A stretch of 64,000 nucleotides of DNA, from positions 1 to 64,000 of the forward strand of contig NZ_LZTA01000001.1 of the NCBI RefSeq assembly GCF_001665875.1, read 5' to 3'. Source of the stretch: Mycobacterium sp. 852002-40037_SCH5390672 (GTDB taxonomy: Bacteria; Actinomycetota; Actinomycetes; Mycobacteriales; Mycobacteriaceae). The notes below the pieces were generated by a model that saw nothing but the letters and a program-made list of their open reading frames with translations, ran no database searches and had not been told where the DNA came from. Positions 1 to 7,314 of this stretch are shown here, one piece after another. The position numbers and the translations under genes were made by a program. Within the stretch, counting starts at the first letter, position 1; the number at the start of each line of letters is the position of its first letter.

Positions 1-39
1 CGTCGAAGCGCTTCGGATCCATCCGCACGCTCACCCGCC

Positions 40-1407
40 CTAGCCTCCCGGCGGAGGCTCGGCGGGCGGCGGCGCCTCGGGTGCCGGATTGGCCGGCGGG
101 GCACTGTTATCGGCCGGCGGCGGCGCCTGCTGGGCGGGCGCCTGCTGCTGCGGGGCCTGCGGGGCCTGCTGGGGTTGCTGGGCCGGCTGCTGCCCGGGCA
201 GATGCTGGTTGTTCGGCGGGATCTCCGGGGCCGAGCCGGTGCCGGCGCCGGACTGGCTGGATGGCGCCTGAGCCGGAGCCTGAAGCGGAATCGGCGGCAT
301 GGTGAGCCGCTCTTCGGGAATGTCCGGTGGCGGTACCGGCGGTTGGCCGTTGATCAGCAGCTGGTCCTTGGCGCTGTTCAGCAGGGTGGCCCAGCCGCCG
401 TTGCCCAGCGTTGCGCCGATGCTGCAGGCCACCTCGCGGCTGCCCGCCGTCCAACTGGCCAGCGGCACCGTCGGGTAGATCAGCGTCAAGGTGGTGGTGC
501 GCAGCTTGACCGGCGCCAGGTAGGCGTCCGTCATCTTGGTGCACGAATCCTTGATGAAGCCGTCCTGGTCGGGCTCGGCGGGCAGAGCGCCGGGGAACTT
601 CTCGGCCAGGTTGACCGTGCCGGTGACCTCCATCGCGTGCGGCGCGGCGCAGTCAACCGGTGCATCGGTCGGCTGGTTGGTCGCCGGATCGATACCCAGA
701 CAGGTGCCGGTCGGCCACACCTTGGACTGGTCGACGTCGGCGACCTTGCCCTTGAACGCCTGCTGCTGATTGTTCGTGCCGGGCAGCTGCAGGCCGCACA
801 GCATGCGGCGGTCGCCGGACTGGCGCCAGGCGCGGTCGCCGGGCCACAGCAGGCTGACGGTGAACTTGCTGTTCGGATCGAACTTGGGGCCGAGGTAACT
901 GCGGACGGCGGCCTCGCACTGCTCTTGGGTGATCTGCTGAATGCGCGCGGGCGTCGGGGGTGCGGCGTTGGGCCCGTACTCGGAGCCCGGGAACGTCCGC
1001 ATGTCAATGGATTCGGCGACCTCGAACTTGTGGTCGTCGCCGCAGTTGACGATCCTCGCCGACTCCGGGGTGGTGTCCGGCCACATCAGGCATTGGCCGG
1101 TAGAGGCTCGGTTGAAGGCCGCGTCGCTCTTGGTTCCGGTGCTGCGCACGGGGCTGCTGTCGAGGAACCGTCCCGACCCGGGACCACCGACCGGGATCGC
1201 GGTGACCAGGCCGGCGATCAACAGGCCGCCCAGGGCGGTCAGCAGCAGCGCGCGGCGGGTCGCCCGGGCCTGCAGACTGCGCGGCCACAGGAAGGCGGAC
1301 GGTTGCTGATCGGACGACTGACCGGTCGAGGCGGCGGACGACTCGACCACCCGGCCTTCCCGGGCTTCCGAAAGTTCCTTCTCGGGCGCTTGCGACATCC
1401 GCTCCAT
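40..1407 (-). CDS. Septum-formation-domain membrane protein (Rv3835 homologue)
   Basis: A membrane-anchored protein of about 455 aa. It has a basic cytoplasmic N-terminus, one transmembrane helix near residues 50-75 (ALLLTALGGLLIAGLVTAI), then an extracellular part with two tandem Cys-containing repeats of similar pattern (GQCLMWP...VNCGDDHKFEVAE and GTCLGID...VDCAAPHAMEVTG), which fits the septum-formation Pfam family. The C-terminal 100 or so residues are a Pro/Gln/Ala-rich low-complexity tail. The gene is divergent from serS, as Rv3835 is from serS in M. tuberculosis. Start choice is uncertain: ATG at 1407 or 1398. An upstream TTG at 1437 is unlikely because a TAACTT -10-like hexamer (1438-1443) would place the transcript start inside it. 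The molecular role is not known; a cell-division link is only suggested by the domain name. Confidence 0.85.
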   Translation of the reverse strand: MERMSQAPEKELSEAREGRVVESSAASTGQSSDQQPSAFLWPRSLQARATRRALLLTALGGLLIAGLVTAIPVGGPGSGRFLDSSPVRSTGTKSDAAFNRASTGQCLMWPDTTPESARIVNCGDDHKFEVAESIDMRTFPGSEYGPNAAPPTPARIQQITQEQCEAAVRSYLGPKFDPNSKFTVSLLWPGDRAWRQSGDRRMLCGLQLPGTNNQQQAFKGKVADVDQSKVWPTGTCLGIDPATNQPTDAPVDCAAPHAMEVTGTVNLAEKFPGALPAEPDQDGFIKDSCTKMTDAYLAPVKLRTTTLTLIYPTVPLASWTAGSREVACSIGATLGNGGWATLLNSAKDQLLINGQPPVPPPDIPEERLTMPPIPLQAPAQAPSSQSGAGTGSAPEIPPNNQHLPGQQPAQQPQQAPQAPQQQAPAQQAPPPADNSAPPANPAPEAPPPAEPPPGG

Positions 1408-1505
1408 TCTGACAGCAGCACCTGAGGTGGGTGACAAAAGTTACGGATGTGAGTCCTGCGGCCATTTGAGGTGATGCTCTGCCAGTGGGGCGGAACCGCG
1501 GAAAG

Positions 1506-1511
1506 TAGTCT
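1506..1511 (+). promoter_or_regulatory. -10 element of serS (leaderless type)
   Basis: The hexamer TAGTCT fits the mycobacterial TANNNT -10 consensus and ends seven bases before position 1518. Transcription would therefore begin next to the GTG at 1519, giving a leaderless mRNA. No Shine-Dalgarno sequence is visible before that GTG, which supports this reading. Confidence 0.5.
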
Positions 1512-1518
1512 CAGGGCC

Positions 1519-2772
1519 GTGATCGACCTGAAGCTGCTCCGGGAAGACCCTGACGTCGTGCGCCGCTCCCAACTCAGTCGCGGCGAGGACCCTTCGCTGG
1601 TAGACGCCTTGTTGACCGCCGACGCCGCCCGCCGGGCCGCGATCTCGTCGGCCGACGGGCTGCGGGCCGAACAGAAGTCCGCCAGCAAGAGCGTGGGGGC
1701 GGCCTCCCCCGAGGAACGTCCGGCCAAGCTGGCGCGGGCGAAGGAGCTGGCCGAGCAGGTGAAGGCCGCCGAAATCGCCCAGGCCGACGCGGAGACGGCC
1801 TTCACCGCGGCGCACATGGCGATCTCCAACGTCGTCATCGACGGGGTCCCCTCCGGCGGGGAAGATGACTTCGCCGTCCTCGACGTGGTCGGCGAGCCCG
1901 CGGCGCTCGACAACCCGAAGGATCATCTGGAGCTCGGTGAATCGCTGGGGCTCATCGACATGCAGCGCGGTGCCAAGGTGTCCGGGTCGCGGTTCTACTT
2001 CCTGACCGGCAAGGGCGCGCTCCTGCAGCTGGGTCTGCTGCAGCTGGCGTTGCGGCTGGCCATCGAGAACGGCTTCATCCCGATGATCCCGCCGGTGCTG
2101 GTGCGCCCGGAGGTGATGGCCGGTACCGGATTCCTGGGCGCGCACGCCGACGAGATCTACCGGGTCGAGGCCGACGACCTCTACCTGGTGGGCACCTCGG
2201 AGGTGCCGCTCGCCGGCTACCACTGGAACGAGATCCTGGACCTGTCCGGCGGGCCGCTGCGTTACGCGGGATGGTCGTCGTGCTTCCGCCGCGAGGCCGG
2301 CAGCTACGGCAAGGACACCCGCGGCATCATCCGGGTGCATCAGTTCGACAAGGTCGAGGGCTTCGTCTACTGCACACCCGCGGACGCCGAGGCCGAACAC
2401 CAGCGGCTGCTGGGCTGGCAGCGCGAAATGCTGGCCCGCATCGAGGTGCCGTATCGGGTGATCGACGTGGCGGCGGGCGATCTAGGTTCGTCGGCCGCGC
2501 GCAAATTCGATTGTGAGGCTTGGGTTCCCACGCAGGGCGCCTACCGCGAGCTGACGTCCACGTCGAACTGCACCACGTTCCAGGCCCGTCGGCTGACCAC
2601 CCGCTATCGCGACGAGGCGGGCAAGCCGCAAACCGCGGCCACGCTCAACGGCACGCTGGGCACCACGCGCTGGTTGGTGGCGATCCTGGAGAACCACCAG
2701 CAGACCGACGGCAGCGTGCGGGTGCCCGAGGCGCTGGTGCCGTTCGTGGGCGTCGAAGTGCTGGAGCCTTAA
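1519..2772 (+). CDS. serS: Seryl-tRNA synthetase
   Basis: Charges tRNA-Ser (and tRNA-Sec where present) with serine in the cytoplasm. The 417-aa length matches the family. The N-terminal 100 residues are the charged coiled-coil tRNA-binding arm. The class II catalytic core shows motif 2 at about residue 256 ([14 protein letters not shown]) and motif 3 at about residues 377-391 ([15 protein letters not shown]). The GTG at 1519 gives the usual N-terminus [11 protein letters not shown]; the open frame continues upstream to 1471 but those residues are not family-like. The gene converges with the araC-type gene, with only 4 bases between the stop codons and no obvious terminator. Confidence 0.97.
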   Translation: MIDLKLLREDPDVVRRSQLSRGEDPSLVDALLTADAARRAAISSADGLRAEQKSASKSVGAASPEERPAKLARAKELAEQVKAAEIAQADAETAFTAAHMAISNVVIDGVPSGGEDDFAVLDVVGEPAALDNPKDHLELGESLGLIDMQRGAKVSGSRFYFLTGKGALLQLGLLQLALRLAIENGFIPMIPPVLVRPEVMAGTGFLGAHADEIYRVEADDLYLVGTSEVPLAGYHWNEILDLSGGPLRYAGWSSCFRREAGSYGKDTRGIIRVHQFDKVEGFVYCTPADAEAEHQRLLGWQREMLARIEVPYRVIDVAAGDLGSSAARKFDCEAWVPTQGAYRELTSTSNCTTFQARRLTTRYRDEAGKPQTAATLNGTLGTTRWLVAILENHQQTDGSVRVPEALVPFVGVEVLEP

Positions 2773-2776
2773 GCGT

Positions 2777-3526
2777 TTAGAGCGTCTTGCCGGCCAGCTG
2801 GCCTGGCGTGTGCCCGAAGGCCCGCCGGTAGGTGTCGATGAAGGCGCTTGGTGTGGCCCAACCGCATTCGGCCGCCACCGACGTGACATTGCGCCGCTCG
2901 GCGAGCAGCACGAGGGCGTGTTGAAGCCGGACTTGGGTGCGCCATTGCGGGAACGTCATAGCCAGCTCGTCGCTGAACAGGCGGCTCAGCGTGCGCTGGC
3001 CGACGCCGAGCCGGCGGCCGATCTGCTCCAACGTCAATGACTCACGCAGGTTGTCGGCGATCAATGCGCATGCTTGACGCAGCCGGCTGTCGACTGGCGT
3101 GGGAATCCACAGTGGCTCCCCGATGCTGGTCGCTTGCAGCTGATCGTGCAGCACGGCCAGCATCCGGTGGTGCTCGGCAGTGTCGGTGCCATCGGTTTGC
3201 GAACAGGCGATGATCAGTTCGCGCATCAACGGATTCACCGCCAGCACGGCGGGGGCCCCGGGGACGCGGTGATAGCGGTTCGGATCCAATGCGACGCCGT
3301 GAAACTGCGTGATGCCGTGGAACTTATGTTCGTGCCAGCAACCCGCCGGTATCCAAATGGCGCGATTCGCCGGCGTGATCCACGTTCCCGCCGGGGTGGT
3401 CACCGAAACCGCGCCCGAGGACGGGTACACGATCTGGTGCAGGGGATGCCGGTGCCGTTCGATGTGGGCTCCCGGCGGCAACGTCTGCGACGATGTCGCC
3501 GGGCCGTGGTGGCTGGATCCCGACAT
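2777..3526 (-). CDS. AraC-family transcriptional regulator (Rv3833 homologue)
   Basis: A 249-aa regulator. The N-terminal half is a cupin-like sensor with histidines in PGAHIERHRHPLHQIV. The C-terminal 100 residues carry the two helix-turn-helix units of the AraC/XylS fold (SLTLEQIGRRLGVGQRTLSR and VTSVAAECGWATPSAFIDTYRRAFGHTP). The ATG at 3526 starts just before the cupin part; longer readings run into sequence that belongs to the methyltransferase strand. It is divergent from the methyltransferase gene, a usual arrangement for a regulator and its target, but the ligand and regulon are unknown. Confidence 0.9.
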   Translation of the reverse strand: MSGSSHHGPATSSQTLPPGAHIERHRHPLHQIVYPSSGAVSVTTPAGTWITPANRAIWIPAGCWHEHKFHGITQFHGVALDPNRYHRVPGAPAVLAVNPLMRELIIACSQTDGTDTAEHHRMLAVLHDQLQATSIGEPLWIPTPVDSRLRQACALIADNLRESLTLEQIGRRLGVGQRTLSRLFSDELAMTFPQWRTQVRLQHALVLLAERRNVTSVAAECGWATPSAFIDTYRRAFGHTPGQLAGKTL

Positions 3527-3605
3527 ATCACGGCAGGATATCGGAAGTCCGCAGCCCACGCCTTCGCCTACCGTTTGCAGTGACTGATGGAAAGGCGTGA
3601 TCGCG

Positions 3606-4178
3606 ATGGCGATGAATCTCCTGCACCGGCGCCGGTGCAGCTCGACCGGCTGGGAGAAGGCGGTGGCCGATGAGCTGCTGCCCTGGGCGTTGCAGGGCGT
3701 CGAATTGGGAACGCGCACTTTGGAAATCGGCCCCGGATACGGAGCTACGCTGCGCGCGCTGCTCGACCGTGCGGCTTCGCTTACCGCGGTCGAAGTCGAC
3801 GGCGCGATGGCCGATCGCCTGCAGCGACTGTACGGCGAGCGGGCGCGCATCATCCACGCTGACGGCAGCCAAACGGGATTGCCGGCAGACCACTTCACGT
3901 CGGTGGTGTGCTTCACGATGCTGCACCACGTTCCCAGTGCCCAGTTGCAGGACCACCTGTTCGCCGAGGCGTTCCGGGTGCTGCAACCCGGCGGGGCTTT
4001 CGCCGGTAGCGACGGCGTTCCGTCGTGGGCGTTCCGTCTGATCCATCTCGCCGACACCTACAACCCGATCGCGCCGGAGGACCTCCCCGGGCGGCTTCGG
4101 GCCGCGGGATTCACCGACATCCACACCGACGTCAAGGGCACCCGACAGAGATGGCGGGCCACCAAACCGATGGGTTAA
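3606..4178 (+). CDS. SAM-dependent class I methyltransferase (Rv3832c homologue)
   Basis: A 190-aa soluble enzyme with a methyltransferase Rossmann fold. Motif I is LEIGPGYGATLRALL near residues 40-55, an acidic ribose-binding end follows at VEVDG, and the motif IV region is VCFTMLHHVP. The C-terminus is RVLQPGGAFAGSD and a short tail. The acceptor substrate cannot be told. A purine-rich ribosome site (GGAAAGG, 3589-3595) lies 10 bases before the chosen ATG; GTG at 3597 is an alternative but sits only one base from that site. The stop codon overlaps the stop of the convergent downstream gene. Confidence 0.88.
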   Translation: MAMNLLHRRRCSSTGWEKAVADELLPWALQGVELGTRTLEIGPGYGATLRALLDRAASLTAVEVDGAMADRLQRLYGERARIIHADGSQTGLPADHFTSVVCFTMLHHVPSAQLQDHLFAEAFRVLQPGGAFAGSDGVPSWAFRLIHLADTYNPIAPEDLPGRLRAAGFTDIHTDVKGTRQRWRATKPMG

Positions 4179-4660
4179 GCGTCGACCGTCGCGCGTGCCT
4201 GCTCGTGCCGGCGTTGGCGTTCCATCGTCGCGAAGTAGAACGCGAACGCGAACGCGAAGCTGGTGAACAGGCTCGACACGAAATACAGCCACGGGTGGCG
4301 CAGACCACGGCGGTAGCCGTCCACGATTGTAAAGATCGGCAGCAGAACAACATTGGCGATCGTGTAGTCCTGGCTGGCCGAGCTGGCGGCCGGGTTGGTG
4401 AACATCAGCTTGATGTATTCAACCCAGCTGCCGTGTTCGCCCCACAGCGGGTTGGTGGATCCGTGCGCGTACTCCTGCACGTAGGTGACGTTGAAGTACC
4501 AGCCGAGGGCGACCGACGCGACGCCGACGACGTAGTACACGACTTCCATCGGAGAGAAGAGCGGGCCGGTGGCCGGCCGGGCGAAAACCTTGGAGTTGGC
4601 CGTGACGATCCAGCTGATGACCGCCAGTCCGAGTACCGCGTGAGTGAGTAGCGAGACCAT
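4175..4660 (-). CDS. Small multi-pass membrane protein, DUF2834-like (Rv3831 homologue)
   Basis: A 161-aa membrane protein with about four hydrophobic helices: residues 3-22, a second around METVVYYVVGVA-like sequence near 38-55, one near IANVVLLPIFTIV, and a last one in LYFVSSLFTSFAFAFAFYFAT. The C-terminal tail is basic. No enzymatic motif is visible. It is divergent from the TetR gene, and a candidate TetR operator (4688-4707) lies 28 bases upstream of its start, so TetR control is likely. Its 3' end overlaps the methyltransferase stop codon. The function is unknown. Confidence 0.85.
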   Translation of the reverse strand: MVSLLTHAVLGLAVISWIVTANSKVFARPATGPLFSPMEVVYYVVGVASVALGWYFNVTYVQEYAHGSTNPLWGEHGSWVEYIKLMFTNPAASSASQDYTIANVVLLPIFTIVDGYRRGLRHPWLYFVSSLFTSFAFAFAFYFATMERQRRHEQARATVDA

Positions 4661-4687
4661 GGGCGCAGTTTCACCCCGCCCCCGAAG

Positions 4688-4707
4688 TTTTGTCAATATT
4701 GTCAAAA
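4688..4707. promoter_or_regulatory. Candidate TetR operator in the divergent promoter region
   Basis: A 20-bp inverted repeat made of halves TTTTGTCAAT and ATTGTCAAAA, which match in 9 of 10 positions when one is reverse-complemented. It lies between the divergent membrane-protein gene and the TetR gene, just upstream of the TetR -10 hexamer. A 13-bp part of the region (AAGTTTTGTCAAT, 4685-4697) recurs inverted at 5353-5365 before the dehydrogenase gene, which suggests one regulator binds both sites. Confidence 0.6.
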
Positions 4708-4717
4708 AGATTCTTGG

Positions 4718-4723
4718 TACCTT
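4718..4723 (+). promoter_or_regulatory. -10 element of the TetR gene (leaderless type)
   Basis: TACCTT fits TANNNT and predicts a transcript start at 4730, exactly the ATG of the TetR gene. The candidate operator 4688-4707 covers the -25 to -42 region of this promoter, as expected for autorepression. Confidence 0.5.
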
Positions 4724-4729
4724 ACTGCC

Positions 4730-5353
4730 ATGGTCCGGCCCGCTCAGACGGCACGCAGCGAGCGCACGCGCGAAGCGCTGCGCCAGGCCGCCGTGGTGCG
4801 ATTCCTGGCCCAAGGTGTCGAAGACACCTCCGCCGAGCAGATCGCCGCCGACGCCGGCGTCTCGTTGCGCACCTTCTACCGCCACTTCAGCTCCAAGCAC
4901 GATCTGCTGTTTGCGGACTACACCGGGCTGCACTGGTTTCGCGCCGCGCTGGATGCCAGGCCAGTCGACGAGCCGGTCATCGATTCGGTGCAGGCGGCCG
5001 TCTTCGCCTTTCCCTATGACGTTGAGGCCGTTACGAAAATCGCCGCGCTCCGGGGCGGCGACCTCGACCAGGGCCGCATCGTCCGCCACATCCGCGACGT
5101 CCAGGCCGACCTGTCCGACGCCATCGAGGAGCAGCTGCGCCGGCGCAGTGGCGCGGCCGATCGGGCACCGGATGTGCGGCTGCGTGTCACGGTGAGCGCG
5201 CGGTGCATCGCGGCCGCGGTGTTCGGCGCCATGGAGGCCTGGATGGTCGGCGACGACCGGTCGCTCGGCGAGCTGGCCCGGATCACCCATGTGGCGCTCG
5301 AGTCGCTGCGCGGCGGCATTTCCGGCACGTGGGTCACCGCGGTTTCGTCATAA
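4730..5353 (+). CDS. TetR-family transcriptional regulator (Rv3830c homologue)
   Basis: A 207-aa one-component repressor. The N-terminal TetR helix-turn-helix spans about residues 10-55 (TREALRQAAVVRFLAQG, then SAEQIAADAGVSLRTFYRHF). The remainder is an all-helical ligand and dimer domain without a recognisable inducer class. The FAD dehydrogenase follows after 48 bases, and a second copy of the operator motif spans this gene's stop codon. The most economical reading is that it represses itself, the divergent membrane protein and the dehydrogenase. The order TetR-dehydrogenase is the same as Rv3830c-Rv3829c. Confidence 0.93.
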   Translation: MVRPAQTARSERTREALRQAAVVRFLAQGVEDTSAEQIAADAGVSLRTFYRHFSSKHDLLFADYTGLHWFRAALDARPVDEPVIDSVQAAVFAFPYDVEAVTKIAALRGGDLDQGRIVRHIRDVQADLSDAIEEQLRRRSGAADRAPDVRLRVTVSARCIAAAVFGAMEAWMVGDDRSLGELARITHVALESLRGGISGTWVTAVSS

Positions 5354-5362
5354 TTGACAAAA
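5343..5362. promoter_or_regulatory. Second candidate TetR operator, before the dehydrogenase gene
   Basis: Halves TTTCGTCATA and ATTGACAAAA form an inverted repeat (7 of 10 positions) related to the site at 4688-4707. The right half extends to AATTGACAAAACTT, the inverse of the first site's left flank. It contains TTGACA (5354-5359), a perfect -35 hexamer reading toward the dehydrogenase, so binding would block that promoter. Confidence 0.5.
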
Positions 5363-5401
5363 CTTTGCCGTCGTGCGAGCCTCCCTTTCGGAGGGCAGGA
5401 C

Positions 5402-6964
5402 ATGACTGATTACGACGCGATAGTTATCGGTGCAGGACACAACGGGCTGACCGCGGCCGTGCTGCTGCAGAAGGCCGGACTGCGCACGGTGTGCCTGGAT
5501 CCCAAGCTCTATGCGGGCGGCATGGCCTCCACTGTCGAGCTTTTCGACGGATACCAGTTCGAGATCGCCGGCTCGGTGCAATTCCCGACATCCCAGGTGG
5601 TGGTCGACGAGCTGGGCCTGGACACCATGGCGACCATCGACCTGGACGTGATGTCGGTGGCCGTGCGCGGTGTCGGTGACGATCCATTGGTGCAGTACAG
5701 CGACCCCATCAAGCTGTTCACCCATCTCAACGACGTGCACGGAGCGGACGCCGTCAACGGCATGGCGGGCCTGATGGGATGGGCCCAGGCGCCCACTCGC
5801 GCGCTGGGCCGGTTCGAGGCCGGAACGCCACCGAAAAGCATCGACGAGATGTATGCCTGCGCCACAAACGAATTCGAGCGCTCGGCGATCGACGACATGC
5901 TGTTCGGATCGGTCACCGACGTGTTGGACCGTTACCTGCCGGACCGCGAGAAGCACGGCGCGCTGCGCGGCTCGATGACGGTGCTGGCCGTCAACACGCT
6001 CTATCGGGGCCCGTCCACGCCGGGCAGCGCGGCCGCCCTCGCCTTCGGACTCGGCGTCCCCGACGGCGACACCATGCAGATGAAGAAGCTGCGCGGTGGC
6101 ATCGGTGCGCTCACCTCCCATCTGTGCGACGTGCTGGCCAGCCACGGTGGCGAACTTCGGTTGCGTACCAAGGTGACCGACATTCTGGTCGCCGACGGGC
6201 GGGTGACCGGGGTGCGCACCGAGGCGGGAGAGACGCTGTACGCCCCGATCGTGGTCTCCGGCATCGCGCCGGACGTCACGCTCAACGAGATGATCGAACA
6301 CGGCGCGCTGCCCGCGGATATCCGGGAACGCTATGCGCGCATCGACCACCGCGGCAGCTACCTGCAGATGCACTTCGCGCTCGAGGAGGCCCCAGTCTTC
6401 GCCGCGCCCTACGAGGCCCTCAACGAGCCCGCCATGCAGGCCTCGATCGGCCTGTTCTGCACGCCGGAGGAAGTCCAGCAGCAGTGGGAGGACGCGCGGC
6501 GCGGAATCGTCCCGGCCGACCCGACGGTCGTGTTGCAGATCCCGTCACAGAACGACCCGGACCTGGCACCCGAGGGAAAGCACGCCGCGTCGGCGTTCGC
6601 GCTGTTCTTCCCGATCGAGGGTGGCGTGGATTACGGGCGGGCCAAGGTCGAGATGGGCCAGCGGGTGATCGACAAGATCACCCGGCTCGCCCCGAATTTC
6701 GAACGCAGCATCATCCGGCACACCACCTTCACGCCCAAGCACATGGGCGTGATGTTCGGCGCCCCCGGCGGCGACTATTGCCACGGCCTGTTGAATGCCA
6801 ACCAGATCGGCCCCAACCGGCCCGGCCCCCGCGGTTTTCTGGGCCAGCCGATCCCGATCGAAGGGCTGTATCTGGGTAGCGCGGGCTGCCACGGCGGCCC
6901 GGGGATCACCTTCATCCCCGGCTACAACGCGGCGCGGCAAGCGCTCGCCGACCGGGGCCGCTGA
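5402..6964 (+). CDS. FAD-dependent oxidoreductase, phytoene-dehydrogenase-like (Rv3829c homologue)
   Basis: A 520-aa flavoprotein. The N-terminus has the dinucleotide-binding Rossmann motif (YDAIVIGAGHNGLTAAVLL, residues 4-22) followed by an acidic end of strand 2 (TVCLDP). The C-terminus has the second FAD contact (GLYLGSAGCHGGPGITFIPG). This two-motif arrangement is that of the phytoene desaturase / PYROXD2 family of NAD(P)/FAD oxidoreductases; the substrate is not predictable. The ATG at 5402 is preceded by GGAGGG six bases upstream; the open frame from 5354 is longer but lacks a ribosome site. No carotenoid genes are nearby, so a pigment role is not implied. Regulation by the adjacent TetR is likely. 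Confidence 0.92.
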   Translation: MTDYDAIVIGAGHNGLTAAVLLQKAGLRTVCLDPKLYAGGMASTVELFDGYQFEIAGSVQFPTSQVVVDELGLDTMATIDLDVMSVAVRGVGDDPLVQYSDPIKLFTHLNDVHGADAVNGMAGLMGWAQAPTRALGRFEAGTPPKSIDEMYACATNEFERSAIDDMLFGSVTDVLDRYLPDREKHGALRGSMTVLAVNTLYRGPSTPGSAAALAFGLGVPDGDTMQMKKLRGGIGALTSHLCDVLASHGGELRLRTKVTDILVADGRVTGVRTEAGETLYAPIVVSGIAPDVTLNEMIEHGALPADIRERYARIDHRGSYLQMHFALEEAPVFAAPYEALNEPAMQASIGLFCTPEEVQQQWEDARRGIVPADPTVVLQIPSQNDPDLAPEGKHAASAFALFFPIEGGVDYGRAKVEMGQRVIDKITRLAPNFERSIIRHTTFTPKHMGVMFGAPGGDYCHGLLNANQIGPNRPGPRGFLGQPIPIEGLYLGSAGCHGGPGITFIPGYNAARQALADRGR

Positions 6965-6972
6965 GAGGCGTC

Positions 6973-7314
6973 CTAACCGCGCTGCCTCAGCAGGTCGTCC
7001 AACAGGGCGGTGAATTCGTCGGGCCGGGCCGGTGTGAACGCGGGGCAGGGACGCGTGCCGGGTACGTCCAGTGTGATCAGCGTCGACTTGAAGGGCCGAC
7101 TGATGTCCAGCGGCAGCCAGCGGCGCAGGTCCGAGCTGCCCCATATCCGGAACCGCTGGGTGAAAAGACCCAGGTCTTCGGCTTTGTACCCGCGAATCGC
7201 GTCGAGCGCGATCACCTTCGACGTGCCCGACGGAAAGTGGTAGCGGCGCAACGTGATCGCCGCGCGGTCCAGCTGGACCAGGCCATCATCGTAGGAGTCG
7301 TAGGACTTGTTCAC
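6973..7314 (-). CDS. Conserved hypothetical protein, possible PH-like fold (Rv3819 homologue)
   Basis: A 113-aa soluble protein without signal peptide or membrane segment. Alternating hydrophobic residues with several beta-prone stretches (AAITLRRYHFPSGTSKVIAL, STLITLDVPG) recall the bacterial PH-like proteins, but this is a guess. It starts at a GTG that overlaps the stop of the upstream metallo-beta-lactamase/Rieske gene by four bases, so the two are co-translated. It ends 8 bases from the convergent dehydrogenase stop; in M. tuberculosis the sulfolipid cluster fills this junction. Confidence 0.8.
   Translation of the reverse strand: MNKSYDSYDDGLVQLDRAAITLRRYHFPSGTSKVIALDAIRGYKAEDLGLFTQRFRIWGSSDLRRWLPLDISRPFKSTLITLDVPGTRPCPAFTPARPDEFTALLDDLLRQRG

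Noticed and set aside
175..1425. 416-codon plus-strand frame opposite the septum-formation-domain gene
   Set aside because: Composition is Arg/Gly-rich without motifs. The minus-strand protein has a membrane helix and repeated Cys domains.
1419..1429. CACCT-G-AGGTG palindrome between the Rv3835 homologue and serS
   Set aside because: It is a short perfect palindrome but with no second copy or family match. It is too weak to call an operator.
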